This document shows, one piece after another, positions 52,006-61,724 of a stretch of DNA of 64,000 nt (position 1 is the stretch's first letter; every line of letters starts with the position of its first letter). The DNA is from Sulfurimonas sp. HSL1-2. Lineage in GTDB: Bacteria; Campylobacterota; Campylobacteria; Campylobacterales; Sulfurimonadaceae. The notes beneath the pieces are model-generated. The model ran no database searches and was not told the origin of the DNA. It saw only the letters and a program-made list of their open reading frames with translations. The stretch covers positions 124,001 through 188,000 of the forward strand of contig NZ_CP147914.1 of assembly GCF_039645565.1 (NCBI RefSeq), given 5' to 3'. The translations under genes and the position numbers were made by a program.

Positions 52006-53079
52006 GTGATCATTCTCGGTTCGACCGGTTCCATCGGTGTCAACGCCCTGGCGATCGCGGAACGCTTTTCGCTCAACGTCGAGGCCCTCGTTGCCGGCAA
52101 CAGCATCGACCGGCTCAACCAGCAGATCGAAAAGCACCGTCCCAACTGGGTCGTCATCGCGAATGAAGCGGATATCCCCAGGGTCAATCACCCCAACGTT
52201 CTGAGCGGCGAGGAGGCGATCCTGCGTGTGATCGAGGAGGCGGATTCCGAATTCGTCGTCAACGCCCTGGTGGGCTTCCTGGGGCTCCGCCCGACCCTCA
52301 AGGCGCTGGAGCGGGGCAAGAAGGTCGCCCTGGCGAACAAGGAGTCCCTCGTGGCGGCGGGCGCCTTTATCGATACCTCCCGCATCCACCCTATCGACAG
52401 CGAACACTTCGGACTCTGGTACCTCCTCAACGACAGCCGCCCGGTCAAGAAGATGACCATCACCGCCAGCGGCGGGGCATTTCGCGACTGGCCGCTGGAG
52501 AAGCTCGCCACGGCGACGCTGGAAGACGCCCTCAAGCACCCCAACTGGTCCATGGGGCAGAAGATCACGATCGACAGCGCCTCGATGATGAACAAGCTCT
52601 TCGAACTGCTCGAAGCGCGCTGGCTCTTCGGGGAGCTCGACTACGACGCCATCATTGAGACCCGTTCGCTCATCCACGCCTTTGTCGACTTCGCCGACGG
52701 TTCGACGACGGCGCACATCGCCGGGGCCAACATGCAGCTTCCGATCGCCTACGCGCTGATGGGCAAGGTCGAAGAGCAGATCCTGGAGCCCGTGGACCTG
52801 CTCAAGGTGGGCGGCCTGGAGTTCCGCGAGATCACGAAGGAGCGCTACCCGGTCTGGGAGATCAAGGAGGCGCTGCTGCGTGAGCCGCAGCGTGGCGCGG
52901 TCGTCAATGCCGCCAACGAGGCGGCCATCGCGCAGTTCATCGCCGGGAATATCGGTTTCCTCGATATCTCCCGTCGGGTCGTCGATGCCTTCGAGCACTT
53001 CGACCGGGTGCCGGGGAGCGTCGAGGAGGTTTTCGCCATCGACGAAGAGGTGCGCGCCTATGTGGGAGCAATGTCATGA
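52006..53079 (+). CDS. dxr: 1-deoxy-D-xylulose 5-phosphate reductoisomerase
   Basis: 357 aa, GTG start 1 bp after cdsA. NADPH-binding ILGSTGSIGVNAL at the N-terminus, ALANKESLVAAG near residue 108, ITASGGAFRDW, HPNWSMGQKITIDSASMMNKLFE and KVGGLEF. It catalyses the first committed step of the MEP isoprenoid pathway. The stop overlaps the hydrolase start by 4 bp. Confidence 0.96.
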   Translation: MIILGSTGSIGVNALAIAERFSLNVEALVAGNSIDRLNQQIEKHRPNWVVIANEADIPRVNHPNVLSGEEAILRVIEEADSEFVVNALVGFLGLRPTLKALERGKKVALANKESLVAAGAFIDTSRIHPIDSEHFGLWYLLNDSRPVKKMTITASGGAFRDWPLEKLATATLEDALKHPNWSMGQKITIDSASMMNKLFELLEARWLFGELDYDAIIETRSLIHAFVDFADGSTTAHIAGANMQLPIAYALMGKVEEQILEPVDLLKVGGLEFREITKERYPVWEIKEALLREPQRGAVVNAANEAAIAQFIAGNIGFLDISRRVVDAFEHFDRVPGSVEEVFAIDEEVRAYVGAMS

Positions 53080-53615
53080 GCAAAAAGGTCCTTCTGCTGC
53101 ACGGCTGGGGCGGCAGCGACTTCCCGCACTGGCAGAGCTGGCTGGCCGGGGAGCTGGCCAAGGATTACGGCACGGTCTGCTTCCCGCTGCTCGACCATCC
53201 CCACTTCCCCTCCAAAAACCGCTGGGTGCGTCAGGTGAAAGCACTGCTGGAGGAGTTCAGACCCGACGTCGTCATCTGCCACTCCCTGGCGAACACCCTC
53301 TGGTTTCATCTCTGCCACGAGGGGGAGATCGCACCGGTAGCAAACCTCTTCCTCATCGCCCCGCCGCGGCTTGACTGCGAGATCGAGACGATCAAGAGTT
53401 TCTTCCCTGTGACACCTCCTGCAAACCTCTTTGCCGAGAATGTGCAGCTTGTGACGTCGACGACAGACCCCTATATGACGCCGGAGGAGGCGCAGGCACT
53501 GCAGGCGGCGCTCGACGTGCCGATGACGGTGCTGGAAGCAGCCGGGCACATTAACGCCGACAGCGGCTACGGCGAATGGCCGTGGATCCTTGAACAGGTA
53601 AGGGGCCTAGGGTGA
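53076..53615 (+). CDS. RBBP9/YdeN-type alpha/beta hydrolase
   Basis: 179 aa. [19 protein letters not shown] (oxyanion region), nucleophile in [12 protein letters not shown] (Ser near residue 72), Asp in [12 protein letters not shown], His in [15 protein letters not shown]: a complete serine hydrolase triad. Substrate unknown. Overlaps dxr and tsaD by 4 bp each, so it is translated with them. Confidence 0.85.
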   Translation: MSKKVLLLHGWGGSDFPHWQSWLAGELAKDYGTVCFPLLDHPHFPSKNRWVRQVKALLEEFRPDVVICHSLANTLWFHLCHEGEIAPVANLFLIAPPRLDCEIETIKSFFPVTPPANLFAENVQLVTSTTDPYMTPEEAQALQAALDVPMTVLEAAGHINADSGYGEWPWILEQVRGLG

Positions 53616-54589
53616 TTCTTTCCATTGAAAGCAGCTGCGACGACAGTTCTATCGCGATTACCGAGATAGCGACCAAGAAACTCGTCTACCATAAGAAGAT
53701 TTCCCAGGAGCTGGAGCACTCCGTTTACGGCGGGGTCGTGCCGGAGCTGGCTTCAAGGCTGCATGCCGAGGCGCTGCCGAAGATTCTGGAGGAGTGTAAA
53801 GGGTGGTTCGGGCAGCTCAAGGCCGTCGCCGTCACGAACGCGCCCGGTCTATCGGTGACGCTGGTCGAAGGGGTGACGATGGCGAAGGCGCTCAGCCTGA
53901 CGCTGAAGATCCCGCTCATCGGCGTCAACCACCTCAAGGGGCATATCTATTCGCTTTTCATCGGGAAAGAGACGCAGTTCCCGCTGACGGTGCTGCTCGT
54001 CTCCGGCGGCCATACCCAGGTGATCGAGGTGGAGAACCTGGCGCGGATGGAAACGGTGATGCGGACGATGGACGACAGCTTCGGGGAGAGCTTCGACAAG
54101 GTCGCGAAGATGATGGGGCTGGGCTACCCCGGCGGGCCGGTCATCGAGAAACTGGCGCTGGGAGGTGACCGGGAGCGCTACCCCTTCCCCATCCCGCTGC
54201 AAAAACGCGGGGAGATGGCGTTCAGCTACTCGGGGCTCAAAAACGCCGTCCGTCTGGCCGTAGAGGAGGGCAGCGAAGCGGATTACCCCGACATCGCCGC
54301 CTCGTTCGAGCACATCGCGACCGAGCATCTTTTTAGAAAGTTACGAAAATATTTCAAAACCCGTCCGCCCAAACGCTTTGCCATTGTCGGGGGTGCCAGC
54401 GCCAACCGCTACCTGCGCGGACGCATCGAGGAGCTGCTGTCACCTTACGGCGCCGAACTGCTGTTGGCGGAACTGCAGTACTGCTCGGACAATGCGGCGA
54501 TGATCGGGCGGATCGCCGTCGACCTTTACGAAGCAGGGGCATTTACCTCCATCGCAGAGCTCCACAGCGCACCCAAATCTGATTTTTAA
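53612..54589 (+). CDS. tsaD: tRNA N6-adenosine threonylcarbamoyltransferase
   Basis: 325 aa, GTG start in a GTGA overlap. Kae1/Qri7/YgjD family: [20 protein letters not shown], the metal-binding [11 protein letters not shown] (HxxxH), [23 protein letters not shown] and a C-terminal [13 protein letters not shown]. It transfers the threonylcarbamoyl group to A37 of ANN-decoding tRNAs. Confidence 0.96.
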   Translation: MILSIESSCDDSSIAITEIATKKLVYHKKISQELEHSVYGGVVPELASRLHAEALPKILEECKGWFGQLKAVAVTNAPGLSVTLVEGVTMAKALSLTLKIPLIGVNHLKGHIYSLFIGKETQFPLTVLLVSGGHTQVIEVENLARMETVMRTMDDSFGESFDKVAKMMGLGYPGGPVIEKLALGGDRERYPFPIPLQKRGEMAFSYSGLKNAVRLAVEEGSEADYPDIAASFEHIATEHLFRKLRKYFKTRPPKRFAIVGGASANRYLRGRIEELLSPYGAELLLAELQYCSDNAAMIGRIAVDLYEAGAFTSIAELHSAPKSDF

Positions 54590-54685
54590 ACTCAACTTAA
54601 GAGTTCCCAGGTTGGGGTCTATTAAGACAAAAGTTATCCGAATTATGTAAAACTCCTGCATCTCAAAAAAAACAGGAGCCCTAAC

Positions 54686-55189
54686 ATGGCAACTACAATG
54701 CTCAAAGGTAACACAGTTAACCTCGCAGGTAACGAAGTAAACGTTGGTGATAAAGCACCGGAAGTTACAGTCGTAAACTCTAACGGTCTGGCAGACAAAG
54801 TTGTCGGCGGCGCGTCCGGCAAAAAACAACTGATCGTTGTTGTCCCGTCCCTCGATACTCCGGTATGTGCAACAGAAACTCGTAACTTCAACAAGAAGGC
54901 ATCTGAACTCGGTGATGTTGACCTCACTATCGTTTCTATGGACCTTCCGTTCGCAGGCGGCCGCTTCTGTTCTACAGAAGGTATCGAAAACCTGACAGTC
55001 GCTTCCGACTTCCGTAACAAAGATTTCGCGAACGCTTACGGTGTTCTGATCGCTGACGGCCCGCTGGCTGGTGTTACTTGCCGTGCTATCTTTGCAGTAG
55101 ACGCTGAAGGTACGATCACTTACAAAGAGATCGTTCCGGAAATTACTGAAGAGCCGAACTACGACTCTGCACTCGCAGCCGTTAAATAA
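54686..55189 (+). CDS. tpx: Thiol peroxidase (2-Cys peroxiredoxin)
   Basis: 167 aa with AGGAG 9 bp upstream of the ATG. Tpx pattern: VVVPSLDTPVCATETRNFN (peroxidatic Cys near residue 60) and GRFCSTEGI (resolving Cys near 94). It reduces hydrogen peroxide and alkyl peroxides with thioredoxin. Codon usage (many GTT, GCA, AAC, CGT) differs from GC-rich neighbours, which suggests very high expression. Confidence 0.95.
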   Translation: MATTMLKGNTVNLAGNEVNVGDKAPEVTVVNSNGLADKVVGGASGKKQLIVVVPSLDTPVCATETRNFNKKASELGDVDLTIVSMDLPFAGGRFCSTEGIENLTVASDFRNKDFANAYGVLIADGPLAGVTCRAIFAVDAEGTITYKEIVPEITEEPNYDSALAAVK

Positions 55190-55198
55190 TCGCTTTTC

Positions 55199-55238
55199 CG
55201 CCCCCTCGGGGGTACCCCTCCCCCTTATTTTTTCTCCT
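55199..55238 (+). terminator. Terminator of tpx
   Basis: CCCCCTCGGGGG hairpin (about 55201-55212), with an overlapping GGGGTACCCC alternative, followed after a C-rich stretch by TTATTTTTT. Confidence 0.5.
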
Positions 55239-55303
55239 ATCTTTTTTCTTGTTACCCCATTCTGTGTTATAGTCCGCACTCATAATACTGGAGGTTAAAA
55301 AAT

Positions 55304-56065
55304 ATGAAAAAATGGTTTAAATTCGTTGCTTTACTGGCGCTCTCTGCCGTACCGGTTTTGTCGGATGTATTGAGAGTGGAAGCGGGCGGCGGCGTCTGGA
55401 TGCAGACGCCGAAGGGCACCATTGCCTATCAGACATCGACGGATTCGGGCAGCAGTACGAACCGTGAGGATCAGACCCAGCGCGGTTACGCCTGGCTCTA
55501 TGTCAAACACCCCGTACCGGTCCTGCCCAACATTCGGCTGGAGTACTGTAACATCAGTACGGACGGTGATGTAACGGTCACACTGGGCTCGCTGATCCCC
55601 GTGACGACGTCTAGCACGAGCAGCTTCGACACAAACGAATACGATGCCGTCCTCTACTATAATCTTCTGGACAACACGTTCTGGACGACCCTGGATCTCG
55701 GTGTGGATGTCAAAGCGCTCGATTACCGGTTTGACGTCGCCCCGACAAATGACCTGATCGCCTACGGCGGCTACAGCAAAAGCGGCACCTTCGTACTGCC
55801 GCTCGTCTATGCGAGGGCACGGGTGGAAATCCCCGGGACAGGGCTCGGGATCGAAGGGCTTGGCAGCTACATCTCCTATCAGAAGTCGCATGTGTATGAC
55901 GCCCGCATCAAGGCCGACTGGACGATGACGTTCGTGCCGGGTATCCAGCCGGGTGTCGAGGTGGGGTACCGTATCCAGAAGATCACGATCAACGTTGACG
56001 ACAAGGCAATCGACGGCGATATCGACTTCAGCGGGCTCTACGTTGGCGCATTCCTGCGTTTCTGA
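55304..56065 (+). CDS. Outer-membrane beta-barrel protein, TIGR04219-like
   Basis: 253 aa: signal peptide (about 1-20), then alternating beta strands ending in phenylalanine (GAFLRF). Shared features with the next gene: LRVEAGGGVW, YAWLYVKHPVPVLPNIRLEY, AVLYYNLLDNTFWTTLDLGVDVK, GVEVGYRIQKI. This matches the epsilonproteobacterial-type TIGR04219 outer-membrane family. Function unknown. Confidence 0.75.
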   Translation: MKKWFKFVALLALSAVPVLSDVLRVEAGGGVWMQTPKGTIAYQTSTDSGSSTNREDQTQRGYAWLYVKHPVPVLPNIRLEYCNISTDGDVTVTLGSLIPVTTSSTSSFDTNEYDAVLYYNLLDNTFWTTLDLGVDVKALDYRFDVAPTNDLIAYGGYSKSGTFVLPLVYARARVEIPGTGLGIEGLGSYISYQKSHVYDARIKADWTMTFVPGIQPGVEVGYRIQKITINVDDKAIDGDIDFSGLYVGAFLRF

Positions 56066-56106
56066 TATACTCTGTTTTTGATAACTTTGTAATAATGGAG
56101 TCAATG

Positions 56107-56790
56107 ATGTCTATGAAACTGAAAACGGCGGCGGCACTGGTTGCGGCACTTTTCTCTCTGAACGCGTCGGCGGATTTTTTGCGTGCCGAAGCCGGTATCG
56201 GTGCTTTCAATGCTGCCCCCGGCGGTACATTTGAAGACAAAAGCGGTGCCCCCAGCTTTGATCTGAAAGATGATCTTGGAATCGATACGGAGAACGACTT
56301 CTATGTCTGGGCCTATGTCAAACACCCGGTACCGGTCATTCCGAACGTCCGTCTGGAGTACCTGAACCTGACGCACAACCCCGATGGGGCCAGCTCGTTC
56401 AACGTCAGTGAACTTGACGGGATCCTCTATTACAACATCCTGGACGATACCTTCTTCGTCACCGTCGACATCGGGCTTGATGTCAAATACGTGACCTCGG
56501 ACAGCAAGGGCTTCGATGATTCGGAGACCCTGGCACTCGCCTATGCCCGTGCACGGGTGGAGCCGCTCGATTCGCTGGGCCTGGAGACCCTGGTCAAGGT
56601 GACGAACTACCAGGATAATAAGGGGTACGATTTCCGTATCAAGGCGGACTATACGCTGACGTCCCTCCCCGTCGTCCAGCCGGGGCTGGAGATCGGTTAC
56701 CGCATCCACAAGGTGCAGTACGCGATCGGCGATTACATCAACAAGGGTGAATACACCGGCGTCTACGGCGGTCTGATGCTGCGCTTCTAA
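56107..56790 (+). CDS. Outer-membrane beta-barrel protein, paralogue of preceding gene
   Basis: 227 aa from ATG 56107 (GGAG 7 bp upstream; 56104 is an alternative). Signal peptide, then the same landmarks as its neighbour (LRAEAGIGAF, WAYVKHPVPVIPNVRLEY, GILYYNILDDTFFVTVDIGLDVKY, GLEIGYRIHKV, GGLMLRF) but shorter loops. A tandem duplication. The stop overlaps the convergent murB stop by 4 bp. Confidence 0.75.
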   Translation: MSMKLKTAAALVAALFSLNASADFLRAEAGIGAFNAAPGGTFEDKSGAPSFDLKDDLGIDTENDFYVWAYVKHPVPVIPNVRLEYLNLTHNPDGASSFNVSELDGILYYNILDDTFFVTVDIGLDVKYVTSDSKGFDDSETLALAYARARVEPLDSLGLETLVKVTNYQDNKGYDFRIKADYTLTSLPVVQPGLEIGYRIHKVQYAIGDYINKGEYTGVYGGLMLRF

Positions 56791-57575
56791 AGCCAGCGTC
56801 GGTCGATAATAATCACTTCCCGCTCCAGCAGGATGCCCGTGGCCTCCTGCACGCGCCGCTGCGCCAGTTCCAGCAGCGCCGCGGCTTCTTCAAACGTCCC
56901 ACTTCCCAGATTGACCAGAAAGTTCGCATGCATGGTGCTGAAGGCCATATCGCCGATGCGGTACCCTTTGAGCCCGACGGATTCGATCAGCCTCCCGGCA
57001 TAATCTCCCGGCGGGTTTTTAAAGGCGCTGCCGGCGCTGGGGTCGGAGGGCTGGTTGGCTCGCATCTGCTTGAAGAGCTCTATTTTTGACGGGTCGAACC
57101 CTGTTTCGATCTCGAAAGTCGCTTCGAAAACGACCTTGTCGATCCCTGTGGTACGGTAGCCGTGGGTGATTGCCGCTTTCGCATGCCAACCGCTCTTTGT
57201 ACGCAGGGCGATGAGGCGGTTGAAGATCTCGTACTCCTTCAGTCCCGCGTTCATCTTCAGCATGCCGCCGAGGGTGCCCGGAAGGTGGGAGAGAAATTCG
57301 AAATGGGCGATATCGTGTTTTTTGCAAAAAGAGACGATCTTGCCGCCGGGGGTCGCGGCCCCGATATGCAAAACACCCTCTTCGATGCGGATAAAATCAT
57401 AGGTTTTGGAGAGTTTCATCAGCGGGGGGAGCTCCGTACCGAAGAGGACGTTGTTGGCGGCCCCGATCAGGTAGGCACCGTCGGGGTAGTCGTCGCTGTC
57501 GATCATGTAGACGTCGGCGACGGGCCCGATACGGATGGAGCTGAGCTTGGCCAGGTCGATCGATTTGTACGGCAT
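56787..57575 (-). CDS. murB: UDP-N-acetylenolpyruvoylglucosamine reductase
   Basis: 262 aa, shorter than E. coli MurB, as in Campylobacterota. FAD-binding SSIRIGPVADVY and LIGAANNVLF, HLPGTLGGMLKMNAGLKEYEI, QPSDPSAGSAFKNPPGDYAGRLIE (catalytic Ser) and HANFLVN. It reduces enolpyruvyl-UDP-GlcNAc to UDP-MurNAc for peptidoglycan. 1 bp after mqnD on the minus strand. Confidence 0.93.
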   Translation of the reverse strand: MPYKSIDLAKLSSIRIGPVADVYMIDSDDYPDGAYLIGAANNVLFGTELPPLMKLSKTYDFIRIEEGVLHIGAATPGGKIVSFCKKHDIAHFEFLSHLPGTLGGMLKMNAGLKEYEIFNRLIALRTKSGWHAKAAITHGYRTTGIDKVVFEATFEIETGFDPSKIELFKQMRANQPSDPSAGSAFKNPPGDYAGRLIESVGLKGYRIGDMAFSTMHANFLVNLGSGTFEEAAALLELAQRRVQEATGILLEREVIIIDRRWL

Positions 57576-57576
57576 G

Positions 57577-58440
57577 TCAGCTGTGGCGGTAGTCCAGGTA
57601 CTCGCGGGGGATCGTATACTCCTCGGCCCGGATGGGTGCGTCGTAAAAACCGTGTTTGAAACCGAGTTCGTAAAGCTTGTCGATCGCCTGGTACTGCAGG
57701 GGGCTCAGCTCGACGGAGTCGTCGTTGGCATAGAGCTCGAGGTAACGGTCCAGCGTCGGGGCGTCGATGCGTACGAGGTTGTTTTCCAGCAGCAGTTCGC
57801 ACAGCTCCGCTTTGCGTTCGCGGGCAACGCGGACGGCGTCGGTGAGCGTCTGTTCATACGCGATGGCCGATGTCAGCGGCAGGGATCGCCTGATCGCCAT
57901 ACCTCCCAGCGGCAGCGGAAGGTCGGGACCGGCCAGTTCCTGCCAGACATCCCAAAGCTCGCGTTCGACCTCGAGGCTCTCGTCGAAGGTGAGGATGCTC
58001 TCGTGGATGAGCACGCCGGCGTCGACGGTGCCGTTCTTGACGGCTTCCTCAATTTCGAGGAAGTTCATGTAAACGATGCGCGCGTCGGGGTAGGCGATGC
58101 GGAAGAGCATCGCATTGGTCGTATAGCGGCCGCTCAGCGCCACTTTGAAGCGGCGTTTGAGCTTCTCGCCTTTGCGTTTGATCAGTTTGGGGCCGTACCC
58201 CTCTCCGAAGCTGACGGCGGTTCGCAGCAGGGCGTATTCGTCGCGGATGTGTGGATAGAGGGCGAAGCTGATGGCGGTGATGTCGTAGGTGCCCGCCAGG
58301 GCCTCGACGTTGAGGGTTTCGATATCGAGGGGGATGTTGTCGAAGGCAACGTCGGGCTGGGTCACCCATCCGAATTTGACGGCATAGTACATAAAGATGT
58401 CGTCGGCATCCGGGGAGTGGGCGATCAGCATTTTTTTCAT
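57577..58440 (-). CDS. mqnD: 1,4-dihydroxy-6-naphthoate synthase
   Basis: 287 aa. IAHSPDADDIFMYYA at the N-terminus is diagnostic of MqnD; DITAISFALYPHI, SGRYTTNAMLFRIAYP and GVLIHESILTF follow the periplasmic-binding-like fold. It converts cyclic dehypoxanthine futalosine to 1,4-dihydroxy-6-naphthoate in the futalosine menaquinone pathway used by Campylobacterota. Confidence 0.93.
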   Translation of the reverse strand: MKKMLIAHSPDADDIFMYYAVKFGWVTQPDVAFDNIPLDIETLNVEALAGTYDITAISFALYPHIRDEYALLRTAVSFGEGYGPKLIKRKGEKLKRRFKVALSGRYTTNAMLFRIAYPDARIVYMNFLEIEEAVKNGTVDAGVLIHESILTFDESLEVERELWDVWQELAGPDLPLPLGGMAIRRSLPLTSAIAYEQTLTDAVRVARERKAELCELLLENNLVRIDAPTLDRYLELYANDDSVELSPLQYQAIDKLYELGFKHGFYDAPIRAEEYTIPREYLDYRHS

Positions 58441-58595
58441 TAAAGACCCTCGTGTTTTATTACGCCCATTTTAGCCAATGCGCGCTAAAATGCCGGAACG
58501 AATCAGACCTGAAAATATGACAGTTTGAAATAATATTTCTAACAAATTTCATATTGTCATAAAATGATCCAAAACGACTAAAGGGTTGTACGCAC

Positions 58596-60898
<2,303 letters not shown>

Positions 60899-60902
60899 AC
60901 CT

Positions 60903-60922
60903 GTGCCGCCCTTGTGCGGCAC
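60903..60922 (+). terminator. Hairpin between eno and the FtsB-like gene
   Basis: GTGCCGC (60903-60909) pairs with GCGGCAC (60916-60922). No T-tract follows, so it more likely attenuates or protects the mRNA 3' end than fully terminates, since the next genes are close and co-directional. Confidence 0.5.
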
Positions 60923-60931
60923 TCCCTTGCA

Positions 60932-61225
60932 ATGCAACCTACTGACACACCGACCGGAGAAGACGAGATTGGGTATGCTTCGCCCGACATCGTTGAACGC
61001 TACCTCGGATTCAAAACCAAACATTTTCTGCTTGCACTGGCGGGTGTTGTCCTCGGCGCTTTTTACCTGAGCAACCTTCTGTTCGGCAACGCGTCACTTG
61101 AAGTCCTGCTCCAGCTGGAAAATTATGAAGGCCATTTGGCGAGTGAAATTGCAAGATTGAAGCAAGAAAATGCGACACTGCAGAAAGAGTATTTCGAACT
61201 CAAAGAGCTTGAACCATCGGAGTAA
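60932..61225 (+). CDS. FtsB/DivIC-like septum protein
   Basis: 97 aa from ATG 60932 (GTG 60914 lies in the hairpin). One transmembrane helix (about 34-52) followed by a coiled coil (LENYEGHLASEIARLKQENATLQKEYFELKEL), the FtsB/DivIC layout. Same relative position as the gene after eno in Campylobacter. Short cytoplasmic N-terminus. Confidence 0.7.
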   Translation: MQPTDTPTGEDEIGYASPDIVERYLGFKTKHFLLALAGVVLGAFYLSNLLFGNASLEVLLQLENYEGHLASEIARLKQENATLQKEYFELKELEPSE

Positions 61226-61229
61226 ATGT

Positions 61230-61682
61230 GTGAAACGATTTCTGATCCTGCTGACCTTTGCCGCCGCGACGCTGCTGAGCGGCAGAGAAAACCCTTTTAT
61301 GCCCTCATCCTCTCTGCCGGAACCTGAACCGGTCACGGCGGTGGAAGCACCGGTTGCGCCGGAACCTTCAGCATCGACGGCAGCGTCTCAGACCGTGAAT
61401 TTTCAACAGGCGCGATTTCTTTTCACGGAAGGGAACGTCCGGATCGAAAGCCGTGACAGGCTCGCAAAACACTTTGTCATTCGGGAACCGACGCGGATTA
61501 TTCTGGATTTCGAAGCGAAAACGGACTTTCCGACACGCAAACGTGCACTGGATGTTGCACCGTTCAGCGAGATCCGCATGGGAACGCACCCGGGCTATTA
61601 TCGCGCCGTCATCGAGTTGACGCGCGCTGCGGATTATACGATCGAACCTTCCAAGTACGGCTACACCCTTATCCTGAAGTAG
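61230..61682 (+). CDS. AMIN-domain periplasmic protein
   Basis: 150 aa from GTG 61230: signal peptide (VKRFLILLTFAAATLLSG), Pro/Ala-rich linker, then an AMIN domain (about 58-150) with VRIESRDRLAKHFVIREPTRIILDF and YRAVIELTRAADYTI. AMIN domains bind peptidoglycan and localise cell-wall or secretion proteins. Directly follows the FtsB-like gene, suggesting an envelope or division role. Confidence 0.75.
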   Translation: MKRFLILLTFAAATLLSGRENPFMPSSSLPEPEPVTAVEAPVAPEPSASTAASQTVNFQQARFLFTEGNVRIESRDRLAKHFVIREPTRIILDFEAKTDFPTRKRALDVAPFSEIRMGTHPGYYRAVIELTRAADYTIEPSKYGYTLILK

Positions 61683-61724
61683 TCTGCCATCCGTACCCCG
61701 CCTTGCTGACGGAGTACTTCTTCC

